64,000 nt of DNA from Sphingomonas zeae (lineage in GTDB: Bacteria > Pseudomonadota > Alphaproteobacteria > Sphingomonadales > Sphingomonadaceae), in the NCBI RefSeq assembly GCF_014197135.1, contig NZ_JACIFA010000002.1, positions 62,001 through 126,000 of the forward strand. The letters are read 5' to 3'. A model generated the notes under the pieces. It was given only the letters and a program-made list of their open reading frames with translations. It did no database searches and was not told the DNA's origin. This document shows, in pieces, positions 7,598 through 15,545 of this stretch. The translations under genes were made by a program, and so were the position numbers. The first letter of the stretch is position 1. Every line of letters starts with the position of its first letter.

Positions 7598-7993
7598 TTA
7601 CCGGCAATAGCCGGGGTTGTTCGACTTTTCGATGGCATGACCGGCCAGCGCACCGGCGCCGCCGCCCAGGATCGTGCCGAGGGTGCGGTCGCCGCGCGAG
7701 TCAATCGTGCGGCCCAGCAGGCCACCGGCGATCGCGCCGACGATGGTGCCCGTGGTGCCGCTGTTGCAGCGCTGCGGACCCCGGTTGTAATAGCCACGGT
7801 TGTAGCCGCCGCGGTCATAATAGCCGCGATCATAGCGCGGGCCGCGATTGTACCCGTCCGCATAGGCATCGCCATAGGCACGGCTGTCGCCGTAACCGCG
7901 ATCATAATAACGCTGTGCCGAAGCAGCGGTCGGAACCATGGCCGTGGCGCCGACGGCAAGGGCGGCGGCAGCGAGCGAAAGCTTCTTGAACAT
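7598..7993 (-). CDS. Secreted tyrosine/glycine-rich glycine-zipper protein (paralogue 3)
   Basis: This 131-residue protein has a signal peptide ending near TAASAQ, then a low-complexity Tyr/Gly/Arg/Asp stretch of about 50 residues (repeats such as YDRGYYDRGG), then a glycine-zipper domain. That domain contains GRTIDSRGDRTLGT, almost the same as paralogue 1 (GRTIDTRGDRTLGT). The Cys in QRCNSGTTG and the penultimate Cys match the cysteine pair of the paralogues. GTG at 7996 and ATG at 7993 are adjacent; AAGGGAG six bases before the ATG favours 7993. A degenerate version of the TGAAC/GTTCA repeat (TGAAT-N16-GTTCA, 8084-8109) lies upstream. It is divergent from the HAD gene and ends at a strong terminator. 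Function is unknown. Confidence 0.8.
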   Translation of the reverse strand: MFKKLSLAAAALAVGATAMVPTAASAQRYYDRGYGDSRAYGDAYADGYNRGPRYDRGYYDRGGYNRGYYNRGPQRCNSGTTGTIVGAIAGGLLGRTIDSRGDRTLGTILGGGAGALAGHAIEKSNNPGYCR

Positions 7994-8159
7994 CACGATC
8001 TCCCTTGATCTTCAAACCGGCGGCGGCGGGGTGGTTCCCGTCGTCGTTGAAGCCCTTATGGGCGATTCGCGATGTTCGGATGCTGAATGCGGTTGTTAGC
8101 TGCTGTTCATGCGAAACGTCATGCTTCCCCCGCGCCAGCCTTGCCGATAGGAGGGGACG

Positions 8160-8825
8160 ATGACGCGCCCGCGCCTTGCCCTGTTCGATTGTGACGGCAC
8201 TCTGGTCGACAGCCAGGCCAATATCTGTCTCGCCGCTGTCGAGGCGTTCACCCTGGCCGACCTGACCCCGCCACCCGCCGCCGCGATTCGCCGGATCGTC
8301 GGGCTCAGTCTGGTCGAGGCGATGCGCGTGCTGGCGCCCGATCAGGCCGACGCGGTGCACCACCGGCTCGCCAGCGATTACAAGGCGGCGTTCTTCCGCT
8401 TGCGCACGGCGGGCGCGATGGAGCCCGAGCCTTTGTTTGACGGCATCCCGGCCCTGCTCGACCATCTGGCGGGGGAGGGCTGGTTGATGGGCGTGGCGAC
8501 GGGCAAATCCGATCGTGGCCTCACGCGGGTGCTGGCCGAACATGGCCTGACCCATCACTTCGTCACGCTGCAAACCGCCGACCGCCATCCCTCCAAACCG
8601 GACCCGTCGATGGTGCTTGCCGCCATGGCCGAGACCGGCGTGGCGGCGCAGGACGTTGCGATGATCGGCGATACGAGCTTCGACATGGCGATGGGCAGGG
8701 CGGCGGGCGCCTTCGCGGTGGGCGTCGCCTGGGGATATCATGACGTGAGAGAACTGGTGAACGCGGGCGCGAATGTCGTCGCGCAGGATGTTGCGGATCT
8801 CCCCGCGCTGCTGGTGCGGCCATGA
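8160..8825 (+). CDS. HAD-superfamily phosphatase, Gph-like
   Basis: This is a 221-residue haloacid-dehalogenase hydrolase. Motif I FDCDGTLVD at 9-17 provides the nucleophile Asp10 and the acid/base Asp12. The four-helix cap follows, then motif II (GVATGKS), motif III lysine (HPSKPDP) and motif IV GDTSFD. The order matches phosphoglycolate phosphatase and related phosphatases that hydrolyse small phosphoesters in the cytoplasm. A strong GGAGGGG precedes the ATG. It leads a three-gene overlapping run with a 71-residue membrane protein and the ATP12 chaperone. The true substrate is not determined by sequence. Confidence 0.87.
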   Translation: MTRPRLALFDCDGTLVDSQANICLAAVEAFTLADLTPPPAAAIRRIVGLSLVEAMRVLAPDQADAVHHRLASDYKAAFFRLRTAGAMEPEPLFDGIPALLDHLAGEGWLMGVATGKSDRGLTRVLAEHGLTHHFVTLQTADRHPSKPDPSMVLAAMAETGVAAQDVAMIGDTSFDMAMGRAAGAFAVGVAWGYHDVRELVNAGANVVAQDVADLPALLVRP

Positions 8826-9037
8826 CCGGCGATACGCGCGCTCGGCGGCGCTGGTTGATCATCATGGCCGTCCGCCTGATCGGCGTGGCGGGCGCACTGT
8901 TCGGGGTGGTGCTGGCCTCGCGCGGGGTGGCATGGCCGCACAAGGCGTTGGGGGTCGCCATCATCCTGTCGGCGCTGGCGATGATCGCGATCGTGCCCGC
9001 AGGGCTTGCGCATCGCTGGCGGAGCGGGGGCGAATGA
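8822..9037 (+). CDS. Small two-helix membrane protein between HAD and ATP12 genes
   Basis: A 71-residue protein with a basic N terminus (RARRRW) and two hydrophobic helices, IIMAVRLIGVAGALFGVVLA and LGVAIILSALAMIAIVPAGL, ending in a short charged tail. It is predicted to span the inner membrane twice. Both ends overlap the neighbours by four bases (ATGA), so it is translated as part of the HAD-ATP12 run. The ATP12 partner suggests a link with the membrane-bound ATP synthase, but this is only contextual. Confidence 0.75.
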   Translation: MTGDTRARRRWLIIMAVRLIGVAGALFGVVLASRGVAWPHKALGVAIILSALAMIAIVPAGLAHRWRSGGE

Positions 9038-9717
9038 AGCGGTTTTGGAAACACGTCTCGGTGGATGCCGAGCGGGTGGTGCGGCTGGACGACCGGCCGG
9101 TGCGCACGCCGGGCCGGGTTCCGCTGGCGCTGCCGACGCCTGCGCTGGCCGAGGCGGTGGCGGACGAGTGGCGCGGCGTCGGGGAGACGGTCGATCCGCG
9201 CGCCATGCCGCTGACCGGGCTGGCCAATGCGGCGATCGACCGGATCGGCATGGACCCGGCGCCCTTCGCGGACGGTCTTGCGCGTTATGCCGAAAGCGAC
9301 CTGCTCTGTTACCGCGCCGACTCACCACCGGAGCTGGTGGCGCGGCAGGACGCGGTATGGAATCCGCTGCTCGACTGGGCGCAGACGCGGTACGACGTGC
9401 ATTTCACGCTTGTGACGGGGATCATGCACAAGCCCCAGCCGCCGGCGACCGTCGAGCGGCTGGCGCAGGCGGTGGCGGCGCTCGATCCTTTCCGCCTCGC
9501 CGCGCTGTCGCCCGTGGTGACGATTACGGGCTCGCTGGTGCTCTCGCTGGCGCTGCTGGAGGGGGCCGCAGACGTCCATGCGATCTGGGCCGCGGCGCAT
9601 GTCGATGAGGATTTTCAGGCCGAACAATGGGGCGAGGATTACCTGGCCGTCGAAGCACGCGAGGCCAAGCGGCGGGAGTTCGACGCGGCCGTTCGGTTTT
9701 TGCAGGTCCTGGGGTAA
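9034..9717 (+). CDS. ATP12-family F1-ATPase assembly chaperone
   Basis: This 227-residue protein belongs to the ATP12 family, found in alphaproteobacteria and mitochondria, which binds the alpha subunit of F1-ATPase during assembly. Visible family features are the N-terminal FWKHVSVDAERVVRLDDRPVRTPGR, the middle segment with YAESDLLCYRAD, and the C-terminal VDEDFQAEQWGEDYLAVEARE. The frame is open upstream within the overlapping small gene, but the proper start is ATG 9034, which overlaps that gene's stop. It acts in the cytoplasm. Its presence is one of the alphaproteobacterial markers in the window. Confidence 0.93.
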   Translation: MKRFWKHVSVDAERVVRLDDRPVRTPGRVPLALPTPALAEAVADEWRGVGETVDPRAMPLTGLANAAIDRIGMDPAPFADGLARYAESDLLCYRADSPPELVARQDAVWNPLLDWAQTRYDVHFTLVTGIMHKPQPPATVERLAQAVAALDPFRLAALSPVVTITGSLVLSLALLEGAADVHAIWAAAHVDEDFQAEQWGEDYLAVEAREAKRREFDAAVRFLQVLG

Positions 9718-9755
9718 GTCCAACCCCCGCCCGGGGGGGAGGGCACGCCCCCCGC

Positions 9756-10415
9756 TTACTTCGTCGTCAGCTTCCGGATGAACCCGATCAGCCCGGTCTG
9801 GCGCGATCGCTTGAGGCGTTCGGCCTGGAGGATCGTCCTCACCCCCTGGAAACACTGCTCGACATCGTCATTGACCAGGACATAGTCGTAACCGTCCCAG
9901 TGGCTGACCTCGTTGGTCGCGCGGGCCATGCGGGCGTCGATCACCTCGACCGAGTCGGTCGCACGGCGTTCGAGGCGTTGGCGCAGTTCCTCCATCGAGG
10001 GGGGGAAGATGAACACGCGCACCACGTCGCCGCCAGCAATCTGGAAAAGCTGCTGCGCGCCCTGCCAGTCGATGTCGAACAACACGTCCTTGCCCGCCGC
10101 CAGCATCGCCTCGACCTGCGCGCGTGGGGTGCCGTAGCGATTGTCGAAGACATGCGCCCATTCGAGAAATTCGTCATTCGCCACCATGCGGCGAAACTCT
10201 TCCAAGTCGACGAAGTGATAGTCCTTGCCGTCTTCTTCGCCCGGTCGCATCCCGCGTGTCGTCGCCGATACCGACATTTGCAGACCATCGTCATCAGCGA
10301 GCAGCTTGCGCGCGATCGTCGACTTGCCCGCGCCCGAGGGGGAAGACAGCACGAACAACATGCCGCGGCGCTTCAGCTTGTGGGGATCGTCGGGATGGGC
10401 GGGCGAGTTGGGCAT
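9756..10415 (-). CDS. gmk: Guanylate kinase
   Basis: Guanylate kinase phosphorylates GMP to GDP. The 219-residue protein has the P-loop SSPSGAGKST at about 24-33, the GMP-binding segment SATTRGMRPGEEDGKDYHFV near 51-70, and the lid region with RRATDSVEVIDARM. The N-terminal 17 residues are an extension before the core; internal ATG codons are possible starts. The C-terminal tail is basic. It converges with the ATP12 gene, with only 38 bases between stops and no clear hairpin. Confidence 0.97.
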   Translation of the reverse strand: MPNSPAHPDDPHKLKRRGMLFVLSSPSGAGKSTIARKLLADDDGLQMSVSATTRGMRPGEEDGKDYHFVDLEEFRRMVANDEFLEWAHVFDNRYGTPRAQVEAMLAAGKDVLFDIDWQGAQQLFQIAGGDVVRVFIFPPSMEELRQRLERRATDSVEVIDARMARATNEVSHWDGYDYVLVNDDVEQCFQGVRTILQAERLKRSRQTGLIGFIRKLTTK

Positions 10416-10438
10416 GTCTGCCTTTGACGCACGCGGTT

Positions 10439-10469
10439 GCAGCGCGTCAAGAGATGCTTGACGCGCTGC
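10439..10469 (-). terminator. Perfect 13-bp hairpin between gmk and upstream small genes
   Basis: GCAGCGCGTCAAG and CTTGACGCGCTGC pair perfectly around AGATG. It lies between the end of the small gene at 10497 and the gmk start. There is no T tract, so it may be a weak terminator, an mRNA-stability stem or a protein site. Confidence 0.5.
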
Positions 10470-10496
10470 GGTATCACTTTGGCCTTCGGCGGTCTT

Positions 10497-10706
10497 TCAG
10501 TAGCGGTTGCCCGCAAGCTTGCCAGCCTTGCGCCGGTCATAGGCCTTCTTCGCCGCATAGCCGCCGCCGAGCAGCAGGCCGAGCGGACCCAGGCGGCGCA
10601 TACCGCCCACCGCCAGCGCACCGAGCGCCGCGCCCTTGAATCCGTCGCTGCCTTCGCGACGGCTGATTTCACGCCCGACGAGCGCGCCGACAATACGTCC
10701 GATCAT
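10497..10706 (-). CDS. Small glycine-rich membrane-associated protein
   Basis: A 69-residue protein with small-residue helices (GAALGALAVGG, GPLGLLLGGGYAA) flanked by basic residues and a cationic C terminus (KKAYDRRKAGKLAGNRY). It lacks a signal peptide and may associate with the inner membrane. Its start overlaps the stop of the upstream small gene by four bases, so the two form an operon. No family is recognised. Confidence 0.65.
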   Translation of the reverse strand: MIGRIVGALVGREISRREGSDGFKGAALGALAVGGMRRLGPLGLLLGGGYAAKKAYDRRKAGKLAGNRY

Positions 10707-10912
10707 GCTGCTTCTCCGAAAAACCGGTCCTTGATCTCGCCCGCGCCGCGCAGCACCGCCCAGCCCACCGCATAGGTGATGGCGAGCGGCAACACGACTT
10801 TCAGGACATTGGCCGTCACCGCGCCGATGATCGCGCCGTCGGCGACGCCGTCGTCACCGGACAGACCGTCGACGGCGGCGCCCACCATGGCGCCGATGGT
10901 CGTTGCACCCAT
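10703..10912 (-). CDS. Small glycine-rich membrane protein, upstream partner of the 10497 gene
   Basis: A 69-residue protein with a glycine/alanine-rich N-terminal helix (MGATTIGAMVGAAVDG), an acidic turn and a hydrophobic segment (TANVLKVVLPLAITYAVGWAVL), ending in an amphipathic stretch with a Lys-Asp-Arg core. The start at 10912 has AAGGA upstream and is preferred to the open frame reaching 10960. The ATGA overlap with the next gene implies co-translation. Together the two look like a small membrane pair of unknown function. Confidence 0.65.
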   Translation of the reverse strand: MGATTIGAMVGAAVDGLSGDDGVADGAIIGAVTANVLKVVLPLAITYAVGWAVLRGAGEIKDRFFGEAA

Positions 10913-10977
10913 TGCACATGTCCTTCGTTGCTCGAGGCAGGAAAGCATGGGAGGGGGCAAGGGTTCCGTGGGGAATA

Positions 10978-11104
10978 ATCCTCCCCGGCACGGGGAGGTG
11001 GCAGGCCGCAGGCCTGGCGGAGGGGGCGTGCCGCAATGGACTTACCCTGCGGCGACCCCCCTCCACCAGCTTCGCTGGTCCCCCTCCCCGTGCCGGGGAG
11101 GATT
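10978..11104. repeat. Intergenic palindromic repeat, family 1
   Basis: It starts TCCTCCCCGGCACGGGGAGG and ends CCTCCCCGTGCCGGGGAGGA, with GCAGGCCGCAGGCCTGGC and CCACCAGCTTCGCTGG arms inside. The orientation is opposite to the 7373 copy. It lies just after the gshB stop and before the promoter region of the small-gene pair. Confidence 0.88.
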
Positions 11105-11108
11105 GGAT

Positions 11109-12071
11109 TCAACCCTTCGCCGCGACCTTCGCTTCGATCGCATCCCAGATCAGGCCCGCGACGTCGATGCCGTCGAACTTTTCGATCGCGACGATGCCGG
11201 TGGGGGAGGTGACGTTGATTTCGGTCAGCCACTCGCCGCCGATCACGTCGATGCCGACGAACAGCAGGCCGCGCCGCTTCAGCTCCGGACCCAGAACCGC
11301 ACAGATTTCGCGCTCGCGCGCCGTCAGCTCGGTCTTCTCCGCCGATCCACCGACCGCCAGGTTGGAACGGATTTCGCCCTCGCCCGGCAGCCGGTTGATC
11401 GCGCCCGCGACCTCGCCGTCGATCAGCACGATACGCTTGTCGCCCTTGGCCACGGCCGGAAGGAAGGCCTGCACCATATGCGGCTCGCGATAGGCGGTAT
11501 TGAACACCTCGATCAGCGCCGACAGGTTCGCGCCGTCGCGACCGACCTTGAAGATCGCCTTGCCGCCATTGCCGTGCAGCGGCTTGATGACGATCTCGCC
11601 ATGCTGCGCCAGAAAGCGGCGCGCCTCGTCCAGCGAGCGGGTGACGAGCGTCGGCGGCATGAACTGCGGATAGTCGAGGACGAAGACCTTTTCCGGCGCG
11701 TTGCGCACGCTGCGCGGATTGTTGACGACCAAGGTCTTCTCGACGACTCGCTCCAGCAGATGCGTCGCGGTGATATAGCCCAGGTCGAAGGGCGGGTCCT
11801 GCCGCATCAGCACGACATCGGCTTCGTCGCCGAGGTCCAGCTTCACCGGCTCGCCGAAGCGGTAATGGTCGCCCGCGACGCGTTGCACGGTGACGGGATG
11901 CGCCTTGGTCCACAGATGCCCGTCCGACCAGTTGAGGTCACCCGCATCATAATGGAACAGCCTGTGCCCGCGCGCCTGCGCCGACAGCATCAGCGCGAAG
12001 CTCGAATCGCCCGCGATGTTGATCTGGTCCATCGGGTCCATCTGGACGGCGACGGTCAGCGACTGGGTCAT
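11109..12071 (-). CDS. gshB: Glutathione synthetase
   Basis: GshB joins glycine to gamma-glutamylcysteine using ATP. The 320-residue length is typical. The N-terminal domain contains VAVQMDPMDQINIAGDSSF, in which the segment with asparagine and isoleucine is a family marker. An ATP-grasp domain follows with IVIKPLHGNGGKAIFKV near 140-156 and the metal-binding end with GIDVIGGEWLTEINVTSP. The ATG at 12071 is chosen because the family N terminus begins there, although the frame is open to 12158. It lies 70 bases downstream of yraN and probably belongs to the rsmI-yraN run. Confidence 0.96.
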   Translation of the reverse strand: MTQSLTVAVQMDPMDQINIAGDSSFALMLSAQARGHRLFHYDAGDLNWSDGHLWTKAHPVTVQRVAGDHYRFGEPVKLDLGDEADVVLMRQDPPFDLGYITATHLLERVVEKTLVVNNPRSVRNAPEKVFVLDYPQFMPPTLVTRSLDEARRFLAQHGEIVIKPLHGNGGKAIFKVGRDGANLSALIEVFNTAYREPHMVQAFLPAVAKGDKRIVLIDGEVAGAINRLPGEGEIRSNLAVGGSAEKTELTAREREICAVLGPELKRRGLLFVGIDVIGGEWLTEINVTSPTGIVAIEKFDGIDVAGLIWDAIEAKVAAKG

Positions 12072-12141
12072 GGGGCGTTCCTTCCTTCGGTCGGTCTTCG
12101 GGGCGGAGGTAGTCGCTGACCGCCCGCCTGTCACCCATGCG

Positions 12142-12519
12142 TCACCCGCACCAGGCATTTTCGATATGACGCGGCCGGGTCCCGGGAGCGAGCAGGATCA
12201 CGTCGACCCGGATATCGTCGTTCGGCCCGGCATAGCTGGGCATCAGCACCTCGGCGGCCGCCGCGACCCGCGCCAGCCGCCGTTCGTCGATCGCGAAGTC
12301 GAGTTCGGCGGCGGTCTTGCGCGTCTTCACCTCGACGAACGCGACCAGCGATCCGCGCCGCGCGATCAGGTCCACCTCACCGGCAGGCGTTCGGACGCGG
12401 CGGTCGAGGATAGACCAGCCTTTCAGACGCAACCACCACGCGGCCAGACGCTCGCCGCGTCGGCCGACCTCTTCGGCGGCACGGCGATCGCGGCGGGGGC
12501 GGGGCGGAACAAGCGACAT
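12142..12519 (-). CDS. yraN: UPF0102 / YraN endonuclease-fold protein
   Basis: A 125-residue protein of the UPF0102 family with a restriction-endonuclease-like core: GRRGERLAAWWLRLKGW at 19-35, then GEVDLIARRGSLVAFVEVK at about 47-65, which carries the D...ExK catalytic pattern. It is probably a nuclease acting on structured or damaged DNA, although the substrate is unsettled. It sits in the same block as rsmI and the LpoA-like gene, the classical yraL-yraM-yraN association, with an extra STAS-like gene between. Confidence 0.93.
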   Translation of the reverse strand: MSLVPPRPRRDRRAAEEVGRRGERLAAWWLRLKGWSILDRRVRTPAGEVDLIARRGSLVAFVEVKTRKTAAELDFAIDERRLARVAAAAEVLMPSYAGPNDDIRVDVILLAPGTRPRHIENAWCG

Positions 12520-12547
12520 GGGCAGTTTCTAACGCATGACCAGGTCG

Positions 12548-12916
12548 TCAGGCGAGGCTTTCCTCCGGCGAAGTCAGCCATTCCAGACTATCCTCCGCCG
12601 TGTCGAACACGCGCAGATAGGGCTGCGTCATCAGCCGCCGTATCTGTTGCCGCCCGATCGCGCTGCTCGTCACCATCGCGATGCGGCTGGCGCGGGGGAA
12701 ATCGCGCAGCGCTTCGTGGACGGTCATGACCGCATCCTGTGGCTGGACCGTGATCGCGCTCATATCGATGCGCAGGCGATAGCCGGGACGGAAGCCGCTG
12801 CGTCGAAACGCATCCACCAGTTCGCGGGCATAGCGCATCGCGATGGCCGGCGTGAACAACCCCGACCAGCATATGTCGAGCAGGTTGATGTCGTGACGAA
12901 ATTCGAAGGAATACAT
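12548..12916 (-). CDS. STAS/SpoIIAA-like domain protein
   Basis: A 122-residue protein with alternating beta and alpha elements. A beta segment HDINLLDICWSG is followed by helix AIAMRYARELVDAFRRSG, strand YRLRIDMSAITV, helix DAVMTVHEALRDF, strand RIAMVTSSAIGRQQIRRL and terminal helix FDTAEDSLEWL. This order matches SpoIIAA-like STAS proteins, which bind partners or membranes rather than catalyse. It lies between rsmI and yraN. The partner is unknown. Confidence 0.7.
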   Translation of the reverse strand: MYSFEFRHDINLLDICWSGLFTPAIAMRYARELVDAFRRSGFRPGYRLRIDMSAITVQPQDAVMTVHEALRDFPRASRIAMVTSSAIGRQQIRRLMTQPYLRVFDTAEDSLEWLTSPEESLA

Positions 12917-12979
12917 GGGGCAGCGGCTCCTTGACCCGACATGCGCCCATGACCCTTGCCGAATTGCTAAGGCGGCACC

Positions 12980-13849
12980 CTAATCGCTTGAATTTCCGTC
13001 CTTCATGGCCAGCGCACGGGCATAAAGGGCCTTGCGATCCAGCCCCAGCGCCTTGGCGACCTCACTGGCGGCGCGGCCGACGGGCAGCCGGGTAAGCGCG
13101 TCGGCCAGCGCGGCGTCGGCATCCTGTTCGGTGGCGGGCGGCGCTTCGCCCGGCGGGGCGACGACGATCGCGATCTCGCCCTTCGGGCCGCCCTCGGCGT
13201 AGCGAGCAGCGAGGGTGGAGAGGGTGCCGGTCACCGCCTCCTCGAACTTCTTGGTGATCTCGCGCGTCACCGCCGCCTCGCGGTCGCCCAGCCCTTGCGC
13301 TAGAGCGGTCAGCGTCGCAGGCAGGCGCGGGCCTGACTCATAGAGGACCAGAGTGGCGCGGATGCCGGCGATCTCCGCAATCGCATCGGCGCGCGCCTTT
13401 TCCTTGGGCGGCAGGAAGCCTGCGAACAGGAAACGGTCGGTCGGCAGCCCGGCCAGGGTCAGCGCGGCGATCGCGGCACAGGGGCCGGGGATCGTCACCA
13501 CCGCGTGACCCGCCGCCCGGGCGTCGCGCACCAGCTTATAGCCGGGATCGGAGATCAAAGGCGTCCCTGCGTCCGACACCAGCGCCACCGCCTGGGTCGC
13601 CATCCGCGCGATCAGGCCCGGGCGGACATGCTCGGCATTGTGGTCGTGATAGGGCTGCATGGGCCGCTTGACCCCGATGTGACGGAGCAGCCCGGCGGTC
13701 ACGCGGCTGTCCTCGACCGCGATGACATCGGCGTTTGTCAATATGTTGGCCGCACGCGGAGACAGATCGCCGAGATTGCCGATAGGGGTCGCGACGATGT
13801 ACAGGCCGGGTTCGAGAGTGTGTTCGGATTGGGTCACGGGGATCGTCAT
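12980..13849 (-). CDS. rsmI: 16S rRNA (cytidine1402-2'-O)-methyltransferase
   Basis: RsmI methylates the ribose of C1402 in the 16S decoding site using SAM. The 289-residue protein carries the tetrapyrrole-methylase-fold signatures LYIVATPIGNLGDLSPRA at about 16-33 and LVSDAGTPLISDPGYKLV near 90-107, then GFLPPKEKARAD and the C-terminal EITKKFEEAVTGTL. The ATG at 13849 overlaps head to head with the LpoA-like start at 13848, so the two promoters must lie inside each other's 5' regions. An upstream extension in frame is possible but not needed. Confidence 0.95.
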   Translation of the reverse strand: MTIPVTQSEHTLEPGLYIVATPIGNLGDLSPRAANILTNADVIAVEDSRVTAGLLRHIGVKRPMQPYHDHNAEHVRPGLIARMATQAVALVSDAGTPLISDPGYKLVRDARAAGHAVVTIPGPCAAIAALTLAGLPTDRFLFAGFLPPKEKARADAIAEIAGIRATLVLYESGPRLPATLTALAQGLGDREAAVTREITKKFEEAVTGTLSTLAARYAEGGPKGEIAIVVAPPGEAPPATEQDADAALADALTRLPVGRAASEVAKALGLDRKALYARALAMKDGNSSD

Positions 13850-15092
13850 GACAGAGGCAGGGCTGTTCGTACAACCGGGGGCCGTCATTCGGGGCCGCTT
13901 CCATCGCGTATCGCTGGTCAGCGGCGGGCGGTTGGGCCGCGCGGTCGCGCTGGCGACGACGCTGGCACTCGCCGCCTGTCAGACGATCGTGCCGCGCGGG
14001 CCTGTCGACCAGCCGCAGACCCGGCCGGTGCCGACCAGCCCGCGCCCCTCGACCGAGGTCGAACCTGGCCTGCCGCGCGACACCGCACGCCACCGTATCG
14101 CGCTCTTGGTGCCGCTGTCGGGCAGCAATGCCGGGGTGGGGCAGTCGATCGCCAATGCCACGATGATGGCGCTGCTCGATACGCAGGCCGATACGATCCG
14201 CATCACCAATTACGACACGGCGACCGGCGCAGGTGCCGCAGCGCAAAAGGCCATCGCCGAGGGCGCGCAGCTGATCCTGGGGCCTCTGCTATCCGAGGAT
14301 GTCCGCGCGGTCGCCCCGATCGCGCGCGCGGCGCGGGTGCCGGTCATCGGCTTTTCCAACGATGCGGGTGTGGCGGGGAACGGAACGTTCCTGATGGGCT
14401 ATACGCCTGCCCAGTCGATCGACCGGGTCGTGACCTATGCGCGGGGACGTGGCGTCACGACCTTTGCGGGGCTTGTTCCCAACGGTCTCTATGGCGAGCG
14501 CGCTTCGACCGCGTTCCTGCGCGCGGTCGAAGGGGCGGGGGGGCAAGTCGTCTCGCTCCAGCCCTATGGTCGGGTCGCAGGCGGCATCGCGGCGGCGGCG
14601 CAGCGGCTGAATGCCAAGGCGCCCTCTAACGCGGTGCTGATCGCCGATGGCGGCGCAGCGGCGGCGGCAGCGGCTCCCGCCGTCAAGCGCGGGTCGGGCG
14701 GGACGACGCGGTTGCTCGGCACCGAATTGTGGAATTCCGAATCGGGCATCGCCTCACGCGCCGCGCTGAATGGCGCATGGTTTGCCAGCGTGTCGAACAA
14801 TCTCTACCGCCAATATGCCACCAAATACCGGGCGCGGTTCCGTGCAGCGCCTTATCGCTTGTCGAGCCTGGGCTATGACGCGGTCCTGCTGACGGTGCGG
14901 ATCGCACGCGACTGGAAGATGAACGCACCCTTCCCGGAGGCGCGGCTGCGCGCGTCCGACGGATTCGCCGGGATTGACGGTGCCTTCCGCTTCGGGCGCG
15001 ACGGGGTGGCCGAACGCGCGCTGGAGGTGCAGGAACTGCGCGACGGCACAGCGGTGACGGTGTCGCCCGCCCCAACCGGGTTCGGGGGGTGA
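13848..15092 (+). CDS. LpoA-like penicillin-binding-protein activator, periplasmic-binding fold lipoprotein
   Basis: A 414-residue protein with a leading basic segment, a hydrophobic stretch and lipobox LAACQ near residues 42-46. A proline-rich linker then leads into a leucine/isoleucine/valine-binding-like domain (HRIALLVPLSGSNAGVGQSIANA, LGPLLSEDVRAVAPIA, GFSNDAGVAGNG). In E. coli the homologous LpoA/YraM C-terminal domain helps activate PBP1A; here only this domain is present. The gene is divergent from rsmI, as in the yraL-yraM pair, and its stop overlaps the cutA start. The first 30 residues are long for a signal peptide, so an internal start cannot be excluded. Confidence 0.85.
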   Translation: MTEAGLFVQPGAVIRGRFHRVSLVSGGRLGRAVALATTLALAACQTIVPRGPVDQPQTRPVPTSPRPSTEVEPGLPRDTARHRIALLVPLSGSNAGVGQSIANATMMALLDTQADTIRITNYDTATGAGAAAQKAIAEGAQLILGPLLSEDVRAVAPIARAARVPVIGFSNDAGVAGNGTFLMGYTPAQSIDRVVTYARGRGVTTFAGLVPNGLYGERASTAFLRAVEGAGGQVVSLQPYGRVAGGIAAAAQRLNAKAPSNAVLIADGGAAAAAAAPAVKRGSGGTTRLLGTELWNSESGIASRAALNGAWFASVSNNLYRQYATKYRARFRAAPYRLSSLGYDAVLLTVRIARDWKMNAPFPEARLRASDGFAGIDGAFRFGRDGVAERALEVQELRDGTAVTVSPAPTGFGG

Positions 15093-15406
15093 AGGACGAG
15101 GCCATCGTCGTGATGTGCGCGGTCGGCGGTCGTGACGAAGCAGCCGCGATCGCGCAGGCGCTGGTCGAGGGGCGGCTGGCAGCGTGCGTCCAGATGATGC
15201 CGATCGAAAGCTGGTATCGCTGGGACGGTGCGGTTCAGCATGAGCCGGAAGTCATGCTGCACATCAAGACGATGCGGCACCGCTTCGCCGAACTGTGCGA
15301 AGCGATCGAGGCGTTGCATAGCTATGACGTGCCGGAGATCGTCGCGCTGCCGATCACCGACGCATCGTCGCGCTACCTGGATTGGGTGCGTCAGGCGGTG
15401 GACTGA
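15089..15406 (+). CDS. cutA: Divalent cation tolerance protein CutA
   Basis: CutA is a small trimeric ferredoxin-fold protein linked to copper and divalent cation tolerance. The 105 residues include EGRLAACVQMMPIESWYRWDG at about 28-48 and HIKTMRHRFAELCEAIEALHSYDVPEIVALPI, the family core. The start is a GTG overlapping the stop of the preceding gene by four bases. It is followed by a family 1 repeat at the convergent junction with hemW. Length and motifs are normal. Confidence 0.95.
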   Translation: MKDEAIVVMCAVGGRDEAAAIAQALVEGRLAACVQMMPIESWYRWDGAVQHEPEVMLHIKTMRHRFAELCEAIEALHSYDVPEIVALPITDASSRYLDWVRQAVD

Positions 15407-15417
15407 GGCGATGTAAA

Positions 15418-15533
15418 TTCCTCCCCTGCAAGGGGAGGGGGACCAGCGAAGCTGGTGGAGGGGTGTCCCCGCTGGCCGTGACACCCCTCCGTCAGGCCTT
15501 CGGCCTGCCACCTCCCCGCGAGCGGGGAGGAAT
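15418..15533. repeat. Intergenic palindromic repeat, family 1
   Basis: It starts TCCTCCCCTGCAAGGGGAGG and contains ACCAGCGAAGCTGGTGG and CAGGCCTTCGGCCTGCC hairpins. It ends CCTCCCCGCGAGCGGGGAGG. It fills the convergent gap between cutA and hemW. Confidence 0.88.
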
Positions 15534-15545
15534 TGGGCTCTTCAA

